Of a DNA stretch of 64,000 bases, positions 8,484 through 17,637 are shown piece by piece. The position numbers and the translations under genes were made by a program. The stretch comes from Chitinophagales bacterium (GTDB taxonomy: Bacteria > Bacteroidota > Bacteroidia > Chitinophagales > UBA2359), in NCBI GenBank assembly GCA_041392475.1, contig JAWKLZ010000001.1, forward strand, positions 3,224,001 to 3,288,000. Direction: 5' to 3'. Within the stretch, counting starts at the first letter, position 1; each line of letters starts with the position of its first letter. A model generated the notes under the pieces. That model made no database searches. It was not told the DNA's origin and worked only from the letters and a program-made list of their open reading frames with translations.

Positions 8484-9737
8484 CTACCTAACCTTCAATG
8501 TAATAAAAGTCATGACTGCCAACATGATTCCCACAATCCAAAATCGGGTCACGATTTTCGCCTCGGGAATCCCTTTTTTTTGGTAGTGATGGTGCAAAGG
8601 TGACATCAAAAACAATCTATTTTCTTGGGCGTATTGCAGTCCATGTTTTTTCTTTCGATATTTAAAAACTGCTACTTGCAGCACAACCGATAGGTTTTCG
8701 AGCAAAAAGATGCCACACAAAATCGGTATCAACAACTCCTTTCTCACTGCAATCGCCAAGGCTGCAATGATGCCTCCCAAGGTCAAACTTCCTGTGTCGC
8801 CCATAAAAACTTGTGCGGGATAAGTGTTGAACCACAAAAAGCCAATACACGCTCCCACAAAAGCCGCCGAAAAAACGACCAACTCCGAAGTATTGGGCAA
8901 GTACATGATATTCAAGTATTCTGATACGATAGTATTGCCCGAAAAATAGGCGAACAATCCGAGACAAACCCCTGCAATTGCAGACAATCCTGCTGCCAAT
9001 CCGTCAATTCCGTCAGTCAAATTTGCCGCATTAGAAACGGCGGTGACGATGAAAATGATTGCAGGAATGTAAATAATCCACGCCCACCATTCGTAGTTTT
9101 TTCCCAACCATGACAACACGCTTCCATAGTTGAAGTAATAGGTTTTCAAAAATGGCATATCCGTAATAGGTGCTTTGAATTTCACCATCGTTTTGCCGTC
9201 TTCTGTCTGAAAACGCTCCAACTCACCATAGTAGGTTTCTTGTTGGCTGTTGGTGATGTCTTTCTGCACATACACATCATTGCTTAAATACATGGTCAAA
9301 CCGATAATCAAGCCAAAACCGACTTGCCCCAGGATTTTAAACCTACCTCGCAATCCTTTTTTGTCTTTTTTGAAGACCTTGATATAATCATCTGTAAAGC
9401 CAATTGCTCCCATCCAAACCGTTGCCAAAAGCATCAACCAAATATACACATTGTTGAATTTGGCGACCAACAAAGTCGGAATCAATACTGCTCCAATAAT
9501 GATAACTCCTCCCATTGTAGGCGTTCCATGCTTTGCTTTCTCACCTGCCAAACCCAAGTCTCGAACGGTTTCTTTGACTTGCATTCGCTGCAAACGTGCT
9601 ATCCATTTTTCACCAAATACCAAACAGAGCAAAAGTGAAAGCATGATTGCAACCGCTGCTCGAAAACTGATAAATTGAAAAAGTCCTGCACCCGGTACAT
9701 CCCACTGATTGAGCCATTCAAATAAGTAATAGAGCAT
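8484..9737 (-). CDS. mraY: Phospho-N-acetylmuramoyl-pentapeptide transferase
   Basis: MraY couples UDP-MurNAc-pentapeptide to undecaprenyl phosphate, making lipid I in the membrane. The 417-residue polytopic protein shows the catalytic DD pair in GFTDDYIKVFKKDKKGL (about residue 115), the NAANLTDGIDGLAAG motif around residue 240, and the C-terminal HHHYQKKG histidine motif. It is longer than E. coli MraY (360) because of an inserted, partly charged loop around residues 160-200, a feature known from Bacteroidota homologues. It lies 59 bases before murD. Confidence 0.98.
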   Translation of the reverse strand: MLYYLFEWLNQWDVPGAGLFQFISFRAAVAIMLSLLLCLVFGEKWIARLQRMQVKETVRDLGLAGEKAKHGTPTMGGVIIIGAVLIPTLLVAKFNNVYIWLMLLATVWMGAIGFTDDYIKVFKKDKKGLRGRFKILGQVGFGLIIGLTMYLSNDVYVQKDITNSQQETYYGELERFQTEDGKTMVKFKAPITDMPFLKTYYFNYGSVLSWLGKNYEWWAWIIYIPAIIFIVTAVSNAANLTDGIDGLAAGLSAIAGVCLGLFAYFSGNTIVSEYLNIMYLPNTSELVVFSAAFVGACIGFLWFNTYPAQVFMGDTGSLTLGGIIAALAIAVRKELLIPILCGIFLLENLSVVLQVAVFKYRKKKHGLQYAQENRLFLMSPLHHHYQKKGIPEAKIVTRFWIVGIMLAVMTFITLKVR

Positions 9738-9844
9738 TTGATGTATTGTTTTAATTGTTGAATTGCTGTACTGTTGAGGTGATGTATTGACATATTGCTA
9801 CAATTCAACCATCGAGCAATATAACAATATAGCCATATAACAAT

Positions 9845-11311
9845 TTAACTATCCAACCATTCTTCTAATCCCTTCTGCAATTCCTCCTTATCGCTAAAAG
9901 GATGCTTCACCCCATGAATTTCTTGATAGGGTTCGTGTCCTTTTCCCGCCAATAAAATAATATCTCCTTTTTTCGCCAACATACACGCTGTCCGAATCGC
10001 CTCCTTTCGGTTGGTGATAAACAAGGTTTTATTCATCGCACTTGGGCTAACGCCCTGCTTCATATCTTCTAAAATGGCATCGGGGTCTTCCGTTCTCGGA
10101 TTGTCCGAAGTCAAAATGATTTTATCACTGTATTTACACGCAATCGCCGCCATCATCGGGCGTTTGCCTTTATCTCGATCTCCCGCACAACCGACCACCG
10201 TAATCAAGGTTTCATTTTGGGTCCGAATCACATTGATGGTTTCCAAAACCTTTTCTAAAGCATCGGGCGTATGAGCGTAGTCCACAATGCCGACCACCGT
10301 TTTGCTGCTATTGGTCATTGGGTCAAATCGACCTTCTGCCGTTCGCAATTTGCTCAATTCGGTCAACACTTCAATCTTTTCCTCGCCCAACAAAACGGCT
10401 GTGCTATAAACTGCCAACAAATTGTAGGCACTGAATTCTCCAATTAATAAACTGTGAACTTCCTCTCCATCCATGTTGAGCATCAAGCCTGTAAAGCTGT
10501 TTTCTAAAACCTTTGCCTTAAAATCTGCCATAGACTTCAATGCGTAAGTATATTGGTGTGCTTTGGTGTTTTGCAGCATAATGCGACCACGTTTGTCGTC
10601 CACATTGACCAGTGCGAAGGCTGATTTCGGTAACATATCAAAAAAGCCTTTTTTGGCTTCAATATAGGATTTGAAGTCACCGTGATAGTCCAAATGGTCT
10701 CGAGACATATTCGAAAACACACCTCCTGCAAATTCTAAAGAGTCGACTCGGTGCTGACTCACGCTGTGTGAACTCACTTCCATAAAGCAAAACTCACAAC
10801 CTTCGTCCACCATTTTTGCCAACAATCGGCTGATGGTGATGGAGTCAGGGGTTGTCAGGGGTGCAGGAATGATTTCGTTGTTGATTTGGTATTGAATCGT
10901 AGAAAGCAGTCCTACATTGAATTTCAATCCTCTAAATAATCGAAACAAAAGCGTTACCGTACTTGTCTTGCCGTTGGTACCTGTCACCCCGACCAACTTC
11001 AATTTGGAAGAAGGATTGCCGTAAAAATTTTCTGCACAAATACTCAATGCTGCCGCCGCATTTGGCACTTGCAAATAGGTGATTCCTTCTTGCAATTCGG
11101 CTGGCAACTCCTCACACAAAATGGCTGTTGCGCCTTTCTTAACCGCTGTGTCAATGAACTGATGCCCATCTACTTTAGTCCCTTTCAATGCTGCAAACAA
11201 ATCACCTGCAACTACTTTTCGGGAGTCCAATTGAAGGACGTTTATGTTTTTGTCGGTCGAACCTGCAACTTGCTGTAGGCTGACTTTATACAGTATGTCA
11301 CTGAGTTTCAT
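9845..11311 (-). CDS. murE: UDP-N-acetylmuramoyl-tripeptide synthetase (probably meso-DAP adding)
   Basis: MurE adds the third stem-peptide residue. The 488-residue protein has the P-loop GVTGTNGKTSTVTLLFRL (about residues 107-125), the KGTKVDGHQFI N-domain segment and the C-terminal motif TSDNPRTEDP near residue 405. DNPR is the known signature for meso-diaminopimelate specificity, so this organism probably has DAP-type peptidoglycan. The gene precedes mraY and follows a two-gene interruption of the cluster (positions 11435-12701). Confidence 0.97.
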   Translation of the reverse strand: MKLSDILYKVSLQQVAGSTDKNINVLQLDSRKVVAGDLFAALKGTKVDGHQFIDTAVKKGATAILCEELPAELQEGITYLQVPNAAAALSICAENFYGNPSSKLKLVGVTGTNGKTSTVTLLFRLFRGLKFNVGLLSTIQYQINNEIIPAPLTTPDSITISRLLAKMVDEGCEFCFMEVSSHSVSQHRVDSLEFAGGVFSNMSRDHLDYHGDFKSYIEAKKGFFDMLPKSAFALVNVDDKRGRIMLQNTKAHQYTYALKSMADFKAKVLENSFTGLMLNMDGEEVHSLLIGEFSAYNLLAVYSTAVLLGEEKIEVLTELSKLRTAEGRFDPMTNSSKTVVGIVDYAHTPDALEKVLETINVIRTQNETLITVVGCAGDRDKGKRPMMAAIACKYSDKIILTSDNPRTEDPDAILEDMKQGVSPSAMNKTLFITNRKEAIRTACMLAKKGDIILLAGKGHEPYQEIHGVKHPFSDKEELQKGLEEWLDS

Positions 11312-11434
11312 TCTTTTTTAATATCGTTGTATTCGTTTTTTTAGGAGCTTTTTTGATTTCCTTTGCATTGCTTCCAATAGAAACCATTTCGCTCAACGGC
11401 ATGACTATTGAATTTTGCTATAAGGTTGCATTTA

Positions 11435-11971
11435 TTATTGTTTTTCAACATCCAACTCCAAATGAATGTCTTCTGGTTCAAGGTCGTATAATTCCTTGTC
11501 TAATTCTGTTGTCAAAATCGCTCCATTGCTCAAATAAAAATCAATCGTGTTTTTGGTCGGAGTTGCCGAAATATATAGTTTGTCAGCTCCAAACTCTTTC
11601 CCCGTTTTCTTACTTTCTTCAAGCAGTTTTTGCCCTATTCTCATTCCTCTGTAATCTTTGCTCACATAGAGAATGTACATCTTGCAGTAGTTCAATTGAC
11701 TACCTCTTTTTTTTCGTTCGACTGATGCCACTCCAATCAATTGCTCCTTATCAAAAGCACCTGTAATTTTTCCTCCTTTGCTTTTTAGTCTTATTTGATT
11801 TTGAATCATTTTACCCAATTCCAAAGGGTCAAATTGCAGGACTGTTATTCTTCTTGACTCCAATTTCAAAGAACCTTTGTCGTATTCATAAAATTCAAAA
11901 ATTTCTTCTTCTCTGTCAATTTCTCTTATTTTATGGATTTCATTTTCTGATAATTCTCTGAAGCGTATCAT
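11435..11971 (-). CDS. GNAT-family N-acetyltransferase
   Basis: This 178-residue cytoplasmic protein has the GNAT acetyl-CoA-binding pattern: a beta-strand segment CKMYILYVSKDYRGMRIGQKLLEESKKTGKEFGADKLYI, in which RGMRIGQKLL is the motif A pyrophosphate loop, then a motif-B-like segment NTIDFYLSNGAIL. The N-terminus (MIRFRELSENEIHKIREIDREEEIFEFYEY) resembles GNAT proteins of unknown substrate. It lies on the same strand within the dcw cluster between ftsI and murE but has no known role in wall synthesis. Substrate cannot be inferred. Confidence 0.85.
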   Translation of the reverse strand: MIRFRELSENEIHKIREIDREEEIFEFYEYDKGSLKLESRRITVLQFDPLELGKMIQNQIRLKSKGGKITGAFDKEQLIGVASVERKKRGSQLNYCKMYILYVSKDYRGMRIGQKLLEESKKTGKEFGADKLYISATPTKNTIDFYLSNGAILTTELDKELYDLEPEDIHLELDVEKQ

Positions 11972-11992
11972 TGGGTTTGCATATTTTTTTGT

Positions 11993-12020
11993 ATCATTTC
12001 GAGGATGTCCTCGAAATGAT
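11993..12020. terminator. 28-bp perfect palindrome upstream of the GNAT gene
   Basis: ATCATTTCGAGGA and its exact reverse complement are separated by TG. The hairpin sits in the 199-bp gap between the hypothetical membrane gene and the GNAT gene. There is no clear T-run on the minus strand, so terminator function is only possible. Confidence 0.6.
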
Positions 12021-12170
12021 GGCTAAACCTTAAGCCACAATCATTAATATCAAGATAAAAACAGTTGATTCCATTGCCTAACAAGGAAATTGATAGAGCT
12101 TTCGTTTCCTTTTTTTGGAGAGGATTAACCTTTCATTTTTGAGCATTTTTTCTAAAAAAACAATCTTGCA

Positions 12171-12701
12171 CTATTCCAAAGAACTTTTAATGATTTGACT
12201 TACTTTATGATTTAACTCTCTTTTCAGCTTCTTAATTAGGATTCCATGACTTTTATGAAAATAATAGTAATTTTTATGTTTAGGATTCAATGTTTTAACG
12301 AAGCCTAACCTTCTTATGTCTCTTTTCCTTAATCCTGTTTTTGAAATATAAAACTCTAAATAACTTATATTCCTTTTATTTGATGTTCGGACTAACTGAC
12401 ACAATATTCTAATACTTTTAATCTCAAATATTATAGAATCTTTTGTTACTATATGACTACCAAATTCTTCTTTAACTCTTGATAACTTATTCGATTCATA
12501 TTTACGAAACAATATTTCAATAGTTGCTAAAAATAAAGAGAATATAAAACAAAATAATACTGTAAACAACCATCCTTTCAGAACATTGATTAGTTTATAT
12601 TTAAATGGGGCTGATAGTGCGATAGCTATTAATGGAACTAAAATTCCTAATAATAATTTACAGAACCATTTCTTCGTTTTAGGTATAAAGCTCTCACTCA
12701 T
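12171..12701 (-). CDS. Hypothetical two-helix membrane protein inserted in the dcw cluster
   Basis: I do not recognise a family for this 176-residue protein. It has two hydrophobic segments (about residues 14-32 and 40-60) and then a basic, lysine/arginine-rich cytoplasmic-looking domain ending in KLKRELNHKVSQIIKSSLE. Its ATG starts one base after the TGA of ftsI, and the ribosome site would overlap the end of ftsI, so it is probably translationally coupled. The gene is visibly more AT-rich than ftsI and murE, with many AAT/ATA/TTA codons, which suggests later acquisition. Confidence 0.75.
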   Translation of the reverse strand: MSESFIPKTKKWFCKLLLGILVPLIAIALSAPFKYKLINVLKGWLFTVLFCFIFSLFLATIEILFRKYESNKLSRVKEEFGSHIVTKDSIIFEIKSIRILCQLVRTSNKRNISYLEFYISKTGLRKRDIRRLGFVKTLNPKHKNYYYFHKSHGILIKKLKRELNHKVSQIIKSSLE

Positions 12702-12702
12702 C

Positions 12703-14790
12703 TCACCTCAACTCCAAATTCACCACCGTTCCCTTATAATACCGCTGTCCATACCTCGGACTCTGACCCACAACCTTCCCTTTACCCGAAAAACGCACCT
12801 TCATTCCCCGATTCTCCAACACATACATCGCATCCCGCAAGCCCATTCCATACACATTCGGAATCAAATTTTCCCGCATCTCTATAGTTTGCAGTTCAAT
12901 AGAACGATCTTTCGTTTTAGCGGCCACCCAATCGGTGTTCGGATTCGGAGCATGAGAAATACCCAAATTGTTGTACACCAATTCCATATCCGCTTGATAC
13001 CCTCTTTTGGAAACAGGCAAACTGCCCGCAATTCGGTTGTCAGTGTTCACCAAAGGTTGATGCGTTTTGGTGCTAGTTGAGTAGCACTTCTCTGCAATCT
13101 CCTTGAAGATAGGCCCTGCTACCGAACCTCCGTAATAATCACCCATTGAAGGTTTGTTGATGACCACAATGCAAGAGTAAATCGGATTTTCGGCAGGAAA
13201 AAAACCTGCAAAACTCGCTTGGTATTCCTTTTTGCGCTTGCGGTCTTTCGCAATATTTGCCGTACCTGTTTTCCCTGCAATGGTGAAATTTTCGGAAGCG
13301 ATTTTCTTCGCTGTTCCATTTTCTATTACTCCCTGCAAAATTCGCTTTACCGTTTGCGCCGTTTCCTTTTTGCAAATTTGCTTCACAAAATGCGGCTCAA
13401 AATCTTCAACACTCGAATTGAGTTCCTTCACTCCACTCACTAAATAAGGTCGCATCATTCGTCCATCATTTGCAATTGCATTGAAGAAGGTCAACAACTG
13501 CAATGGGGTAATGTCCAATTCATAACCCACCGACATCCAAGGAAGTGTGATTCCACTCCAATCTTCTGCATCAGGCGTTTTGATAGTTGGACGGGGTTCG
13601 CCGATGATCTCAATACCAGTTGGCTGATCGAGCAACATACTTTTCAATTTGTCAATGAACTTCTGTGGATCGGCTCCATAATGTTCGACCACCAGTTTGG
13701 AAACACCTACATTGGAGGAAATTTCGATGGCTTTGGCAACCGTAATTTCATTGTAGGGATACCAAAGGTCGTCTTTCATGACTTCCTCATGGTAGTCTTT
13801 GTGTCCTCCTTCGATGTCGACAATCGTGGTATCTGTCACCATTCCATCGTCCAACAAAGCCGTCAAACTCACTGCTTTGAAGGTGGAGCCTGGGTCGGTT
13901 TTCTCACCGATTGCATAATTGTATTTTTCCCAATAGGTGCTGTCTGTTCCCATTCCCAAATTGGCAATTGCTTTAATCTTACCCGTTTTGACCTCCATTA
14001 CAATAGCACTACCATGGTCTGCCCAATGGTGTTTCATGTTTTTGAGCAACACACTTTCTACCACATCTTGCAGGTTTACATCCAATGTGGTAAAGATGTC
14101 TTTGCCGTTTTGTGCCTCCAATTCGAAATCATCGTGAATCGGAACCCAGGTACCACCCGAAACTCGGTGCATAGATTGTGGCACTTGTGTGCCTCTCAAA
14201 TATTCATCAAAACTCCCTTCTAAACCAACGGATTGAGAATTGTCTCGTGCATATCCAACGGTTCGCCTTGCCAAAAGACTAAAAGGATTGACCCTTCGAT
14301 TTTGTTGGTGGAAAATCAAACCACCATTGTATTGTCCCAAATTGAAGATAGGCCAAGTTTTCAATTCCTTCAAATCGTTGTAATTCACCTTTCGCTGAAT
14401 CAAAAAATAACGCTCTCCCGATGCCCTTGCATCCATCAATCCTTGACGGTATTCATCATAGGATCTATCCTGAAAGTAATTAGCCAAGTTTTTAGACAGG
14501 GAGTCAATATTGTTGTTGAAAATACTGTCGGTCAAGCCCGTAGTGTTCACATCCATTCTAATCTCGTAGAAAGGTAGTGAAGTGGCTATCAATCGCCCAT
14601 CTTCTGAATAAATATTGCCTCTTCGCCCTTCAATGGTGTCAATCCGAGTAGAATTGCGTCCCATTTCTCTCCATTGCTCACCTTCAAACACTTGTATGCG
14701 AAACACTTGCATCAGTATTACAAAGCCAACCAGTGATAAAATCAAAAACACTAGATTGATACGCCACAATATGTCTCTTTTTATGCTCAA
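12703..14790 (-). CDS. ftsI: Division-specific penicillin-binding transpeptidase with a C-terminal PASTA domain
   Basis: This is the septal class B PBP that cross-links peptidoglycan together with FtsW. The 695-residue protein has one N-terminal membrane helix (about 10-32) and a PBP dimerisation domain containing RGNIYSEDGRLIATSLP. The transpeptidase domain has all three active-site motifs: STFK at 302-305, SSN at 358-360 and KTG at 507-509. A PASTA domain spans about 636-695 (PNVYGMGLRDAMYVLENRG...). A PASTA domain on FtsI is unlike E. coli but common in Bacteroidota and Gram-positives (SpoVD type). The start is TTG at 14790; no better ATG is available. Confidence 0.96.
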   Translation of the reverse strand: MSIKRDILWRINLVFLILSLVGFVILMQVFRIQVFEGEQWREMGRNSTRIDTIEGRRGNIYSEDGRLIATSLPFYEIRMDVNTTGLTDSIFNNNIDSLSKNLANYFQDRSYDEYRQGLMDARASGERYFLIQRKVNYNDLKELKTWPIFNLGQYNGGLIFHQQNRRVNPFSLLARRTVGYARDNSQSVGLEGSFDEYLRGTQVPQSMHRVSGGTWVPIHDDFELEAQNGKDIFTTLDVNLQDVVESVLLKNMKHHWADHGSAIVMEVKTGKIKAIANLGMGTDSTYWEKYNYAIGEKTDPGSTFKAVSLTALLDDGMVTDTTIVDIEGGHKDYHEEVMKDDLWYPYNEITVAKAIEISSNVGVSKLVVEHYGADPQKFIDKLKSMLLDQPTGIEIIGEPRPTIKTPDAEDWSGITLPWMSVGYELDITPLQLLTFFNAIANDGRMMRPYLVSGVKELNSSVEDFEPHFVKQICKKETAQTVKRILQGVIENGTAKKIASENFTIAGKTGTANIAKDRKRKKEYQASFAGFFPAENPIYSCIVVINKPSMGDYYGGSVAGPIFKEIAEKCYSTSTKTHQPLVNTDNRIAGSLPVSKRGYQADMELVYNNLGISHAPNPNTDWVAAKTKDRSIELQTIEMRENLIPNVYGMGLRDAMYVLENRGMKVRFSGKGKVVGQSPRYGQRYYKGTVVNLELR

Positions 14791-14837
14791 TATTTTTTGT
14801 ATTGGTGTTTTGAGGTGTTAATGTGTTGTTTTTATTA

Positions 14838-15185
14838 CTAATCGCCAATCACTATTTTCTGTGGCGGCTTGGTTAGTTCTTGCAGTCCATAAGGCCTGAC
14901 CAACTTCGCCACTTCAGTTAGTTTGCTTTTGTACATCAACTCCGATTTGGAAGTCATGTATTGTGATTCTAATTCTCGAAGTTCTTTTTGAAGGGTGTTG
15001 ATTTGACGCAAATTGCGCTCGGCATAATGCGTATTTGCAATATAAAAGAGGGCTATAGCAGATACGAATAAGACGTACCTAAGATTGGACACGAGGAAAA
15101 TACGATCATTGAAGTCCGTTTTTCCTACAAGCGTAAGTATCTTTTTTAAGAAACGAAATACGATATTATCTACTTTTTTTGCCAT
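14838..15185 (-). CDS. ftsL: FtsL-like divisome protein
   Basis: This 115-residue protein has an N-terminal cytoplasmic stretch, one membrane helix (about residues 34-52, YVLFVSAIALFYIANTHYA) and a coiled coil (RNLRQINTLQKELRELESQYMTSKSELMY). That is the size and layout of FtsL, which forms a complex with FtsQ/DivIB and FtsB. Sequence identity in this family is low, so the call relies on topology and on the position between rsmH and ftsI. It could also be annotated only as a FtsL-like hypothetical protein. Confidence 0.85.
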   Translation of the reverse strand: MAKKVDNIVFRFLKKILTLVGKTDFNDRIFLVSNLRYVLFVSAIALFYIANTHYAERNLRQINTLQKELRELESQYMTSKSELMYKSKLTEVAKLVRPYGLQELTKPPQKIVIGD

Positions 15186-15212
15186 GGCTTTATTGCGTTT
15201 AAGAGTTGATAA

Positions 15213-16124
15213 TCAAATGACTACTCTTTGTGCAATTCTCATTTTAGCACTTCTTGATTTAGGGTTTTCTTTAATTTCTTTAGGGCTTGGAATAATTACT
15301 TTTCTATTGATTGCTTTGAATGGTTTTTCGCTGTGTCCATAAATGTCTTTTTCTTCAATACCTTCAAAATTGCCGCACTTGATGTAGTTTTTCACCAACC
15401 TATCCTCGAGAGAATGGTAAGCAATGACTACCAACCGTCCCTCATTTTTCAATACTTCTTTGCTTTGCTCCAAAAGGCTCTTCAAGGCATCCATTTCTCC
15501 GTTTACTTCGATTCGCAGTGCTTGAAACAATTGGGCAAAAAATTTATTTCTTTTCCCACGCACACAAGGCCCTGCTAATGTGAGCAGTTGAGATACTGTT
15601 TTGATCTTGCTCAATTGTCTAGCTGATACGATTGCTTCTGCTAAGTGAAACGCATTGGGTAGTTCACCGTATAATTTGAAGGTGTCAATCAATGCTTGTT
15701 TCTGATACGTATTTAGTACCGTTTGAGCAGTGATTTCGGTGTTTGCATCCATTCGCATATCCAATTCGCTGTCACCAAATCTAAAAGAAAAACCTCTATC
15801 TTCGGTATCAAATTGGTGCCAAGAAACGCCTAAATCACCCAAAATGCCATCTACTTTTCGCACACCGTTGAGGCGTAAATATTGCTTCAAGTATTTGAAA
15901 TTTTGAGGAATGAACACAATTCGCTCATCCTCAAATAGATTTGTTTTTGCATCTTGGTCTTGGTCAAAAGCAAAAAGTTTGCCTTTGCCTTTTTCCAGTT
16001 TTTCTACAATTGCTTTTGAATGTCCACCGCTTCCAAAAGTCACATCTACATAGATGCCATCGGGTTTTACCGCCAATCCATCTACTGCTTCTGTCAATAA
16101 TACCGTTTCGTGGTAAACACTCAT
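15213..16124 (-). CDS. rsmH: 16S rRNA (cytosine(1402)-N4)-methyltransferase RsmH
   Basis: RsmH (MraW) methylates N4 of C1402 in 16S rRNA using S-adenosylmethionine. The 303-residue protein has the start region HETVLLTEAVDGL, the SAM-binding loop YVDVTFGSGGHSKAIVEKL (about residues 25-43) and the motif GILGDLGVSWHQFDTEDRGFSFR, followed by LDMRMD. These are diagnostic of the family. The C-terminus RSAKMRIAQRV is also typical. It is the second gene of the dcw cluster, 67 bases after mraZ. Confidence 0.98.
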   Translation of the reverse strand: MSVYHETVLLTEAVDGLAVKPDGIYVDVTFGSGGHSKAIVEKLEKGKGKLFAFDQDQDAKTNLFEDERIVFIPQNFKYLKQYLRLNGVRKVDGILGDLGVSWHQFDTEDRGFSFRFGDSELDMRMDANTEITAQTVLNTYQKQALIDTFKLYGELPNAFHLAEAIVSARQLSKIKTVSQLLTLAGPCVRGKRNKFFAQLFQALRIEVNGEMDALKSLLEQSKEVLKNEGRLVVIAYHSLEDRLVKNYIKCGNFEGIEEKDIYGHSEKPFKAINRKVIIPSPKEIKENPKSRSAKMRIAQRVVI

Positions 16125-16191
16125 TTTTATAGTTATATTGTCACATTGTTGTATGGCTAAATTGAAGTAGAACTACACTGCTACTTATTTG

Positions 16192-16674
16192 CTACACCCT
16201 ACTCGGTACTCCGCCGCCATTAATAGTTCCTTCACTCATCACTTCTCTCGCCAATTCTGCATACTCCTCAGGATCAACATCGTCCAACATTTTGTAGTAG
16301 GTGTCCATATCCCAAATTTCGATTTGATTGAAGGATCCTACCATCACAAGGTCTTTGGAAATACCTGCATACGTCAGCAAACGTTTTGGCAATAAGATGC
16401 GGTTGTTGCTATCAATTTTTAATTCATCTACTCCACTAAAATGAAGTCGACGAAAAAGTCTAACTTTAGGGTCGAAAGGGTTAAGTTGTCTGATGGTTTC
16501 TGACACTTCATTCCACTCTGAAATGGTGTAAAGGGTCAAACATTTTTCGATTCCTCGATTAATGATTAGACTTTCCCCATTTTCCTGTGGCATTTGCTTC
16601 AGAAATTTTGCAGGCATCAATAACCTACCTTTTGTATCTATTTTACATTCGGCTTCGCCGAGAAAACCAGACAT
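16192..16674 (-). CDS. mraZ: Transcriptional regulator MraZ
   Basis: MraZ is a DNA-binding protein with two SpoVT/AbrB-like domains that forms rings and controls the dcw operon. The 160-residue protein has the two expected repeats. The first is in AECKIDTKGRLLMPAKFLKQM (residues about 8-28) and the second in DELKIDSNNRILLPKRLLTYAGI (about 85-107). It is the first gene of the cluster, and three evenly spaced MraZ boxes lie 50 bases upstream, so autoregulation is likely. Confidence 0.97.
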   Translation of the reverse strand: MSGFLGEAECKIDTKGRLLMPAKFLKQMPQENGESLIINRGIEKCLTLYTISEWNEVSETIRQLNPFDPKVRLFRRLHFSGVDELKIDSNNRILLPKRLLTYAGISKDLVMVGSFNQIEIWDMDTYYKMLDDVDPEEYAELAREVMSEGTINGGGVPSRV

Positions 16675-16704
16675 AGGTATGACACGTTTATTTAGGTGCT
16701 ATGA

Positions 16705-16712
16705 CAAAGATA
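16705..16712 (-). promoter_or_regulatory. -7 element of the mraZ/dcw promoter
   Basis: On the minus strand this reads TATCTTTG, a perfect match to the Bacteroidota -7 consensus TAnnTTTG. It lies 31 bases before the mraZ ATG and would place the transcript start near 16698. No good -33 TTTG is seen; the MraZ boxes occupy that region. Confidence 0.65.
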
Positions 16713-16722
16713 AATCAAAATC

Positions 16723-16750
16723 TCCACTTTTCTCCACTTAATACCACTTT
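16723..16750 (-). promoter_or_regulatory. Three MraZ boxes with 10-bp periodicity
   Basis: On the minus strand the hexamer AAGTGG occurs three times, at 16749-16744, 16739-16734 and 16729-16724, exactly one helical turn apart. The first and third copies are AAAGTGG. Known MraZ operators are tandem GTGG/TGGG-type repeats at 10-bp spacing (AAAGTGG in Mycoplasma). The boxes cover the -33 region of the predicted promoter. Confidence 0.75.
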
Positions 16751-16791
16751 TTACCCTAAAAAGTTCTTCTTTGAATCACATATTTCCACCT

Positions 16792-16817
16792 CTAATATTT
16801 GCAGATACAAATATTAG
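16792..16817. promoter_or_regulatory. 10-bp inverted repeat in the mraZ-rsmG divergent region
   Basis: CTAATATTTG and its exact reverse complement CAAATATTAG flank a 6-base loop (CAGATA). The location between two divergent genes fits an operator, but no binding protein can be named. Confidence 0.5.
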
Positions 16818-16839
16818 AAAAAACACTATAATTCTTAGC

Positions 16840-16866
16840 AAAAAAACTAATTATTATAGTTTTTTT
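16840..16866. repeat. AT-rich hairpin upstream of rsmG
   Basis: A run of A followed by CTA pairs with TAG followed by a run of T around a 7-base loop ATTATTA. It could be a cruciform or a weak terminator for any transcript entering rsmG. Its role is unknown. Confidence 0.4.
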
Positions 16867-16965
16867 AAGTTCTAAAACCCTTTACTTCTTACTAATGTTA
16901 TTGAAATAATAAAAAACAACCATTGATTCTATTTTTAATTTATTGCAACCAATCCATTTTTTCGA

Positions 16966-17595
16966 ATGAATCCTCAAATTATTAGACAACATTTTCCACA
17001 ATTATCCACTTTGCAGATAGAACGGTTTGATTACTTAGGTGAGTTTTACCGAGAATGGAATGAGAAAATCAACCTCATTTCTCGAAAAGATATTGATAAT
17101 CTATATGAAAATCATATTCTTCATTCTTTGAGTATTGCCAAGGTAATTCAGTTTCAGTCTTTCACGCACATATTGGATATTGGAACGGGTGGAGGTTTTC
17201 CTGGTATTCCTTTGGCGATTTTATTTCCTCAATCTCGTTTTCACCTGATTGATTCTATACAAAAGAAAATCAAGGTTGTAGAAACTTTGGTGGAGGAGCT
17301 TGGTCTGAGCAATGTGAAGGCAGAACACAAACGGGTGCAGCAAGTGCATGGTAAGTCTTATGATTTTGTGGTCAGCCGAGGCGTAACCAAATTACCCGAA
17401 TTGCTGGATTGGACGAAGAAATTGGTAACGAAAGACCACTACAATAGTCTAAAGAATGGTTTGATTGTATTGAAGGGAGGAAATCTGGAAGAAGAAATTG
17501 CAACTATTAAACGCAGAGTAAAAGTTTTTGGAATCAAGGATTTTTACGATATGGAGTATTTTGCAGAAAAATATGTGTTGCATATATCTGTTTGA
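16966..17595 (+). CDS. rsmG: 16S rRNA (guanine(527)-N7)-methyltransferase RsmG
   Basis: RsmG (GidB) methylates N7 of G527 in 16S rRNA with SAM. The 209-residue protein has WNEKINLISRKDIDNLYENHILHSLSI (about residues 25-50), the SAM-binding loop LDIGTGGGFPGIPLAILFP (about 67-85) and the catalytic-fold segment VVSRGVTKLPELLDW. All are characteristic and in the normal order, and the length is normal. It is transcribed divergently from the dcw cluster. Confidence 0.97.
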   Translation: MNPQIIRQHFPQLSTLQIERFDYLGEFYREWNEKINLISRKDIDNLYENHILHSLSIAKVIQFQSFTHILDIGTGGGFPGIPLAILFPQSRFHLIDSIQKKIKVVETLVEELGLSNVKAEHKRVQQVHGKSYDFVVSRGVTKLPELLDWTKKLVTKDHYNSLKNGLIVLKGGNLEEEIATIKRRVKVFGIKDFYDMEYFAEKYVLHISV

Positions 17596-17637
17596 TTTAA
17601 AAATAGATTTTTTTTTAATGTAAATATGATTTTTTGA

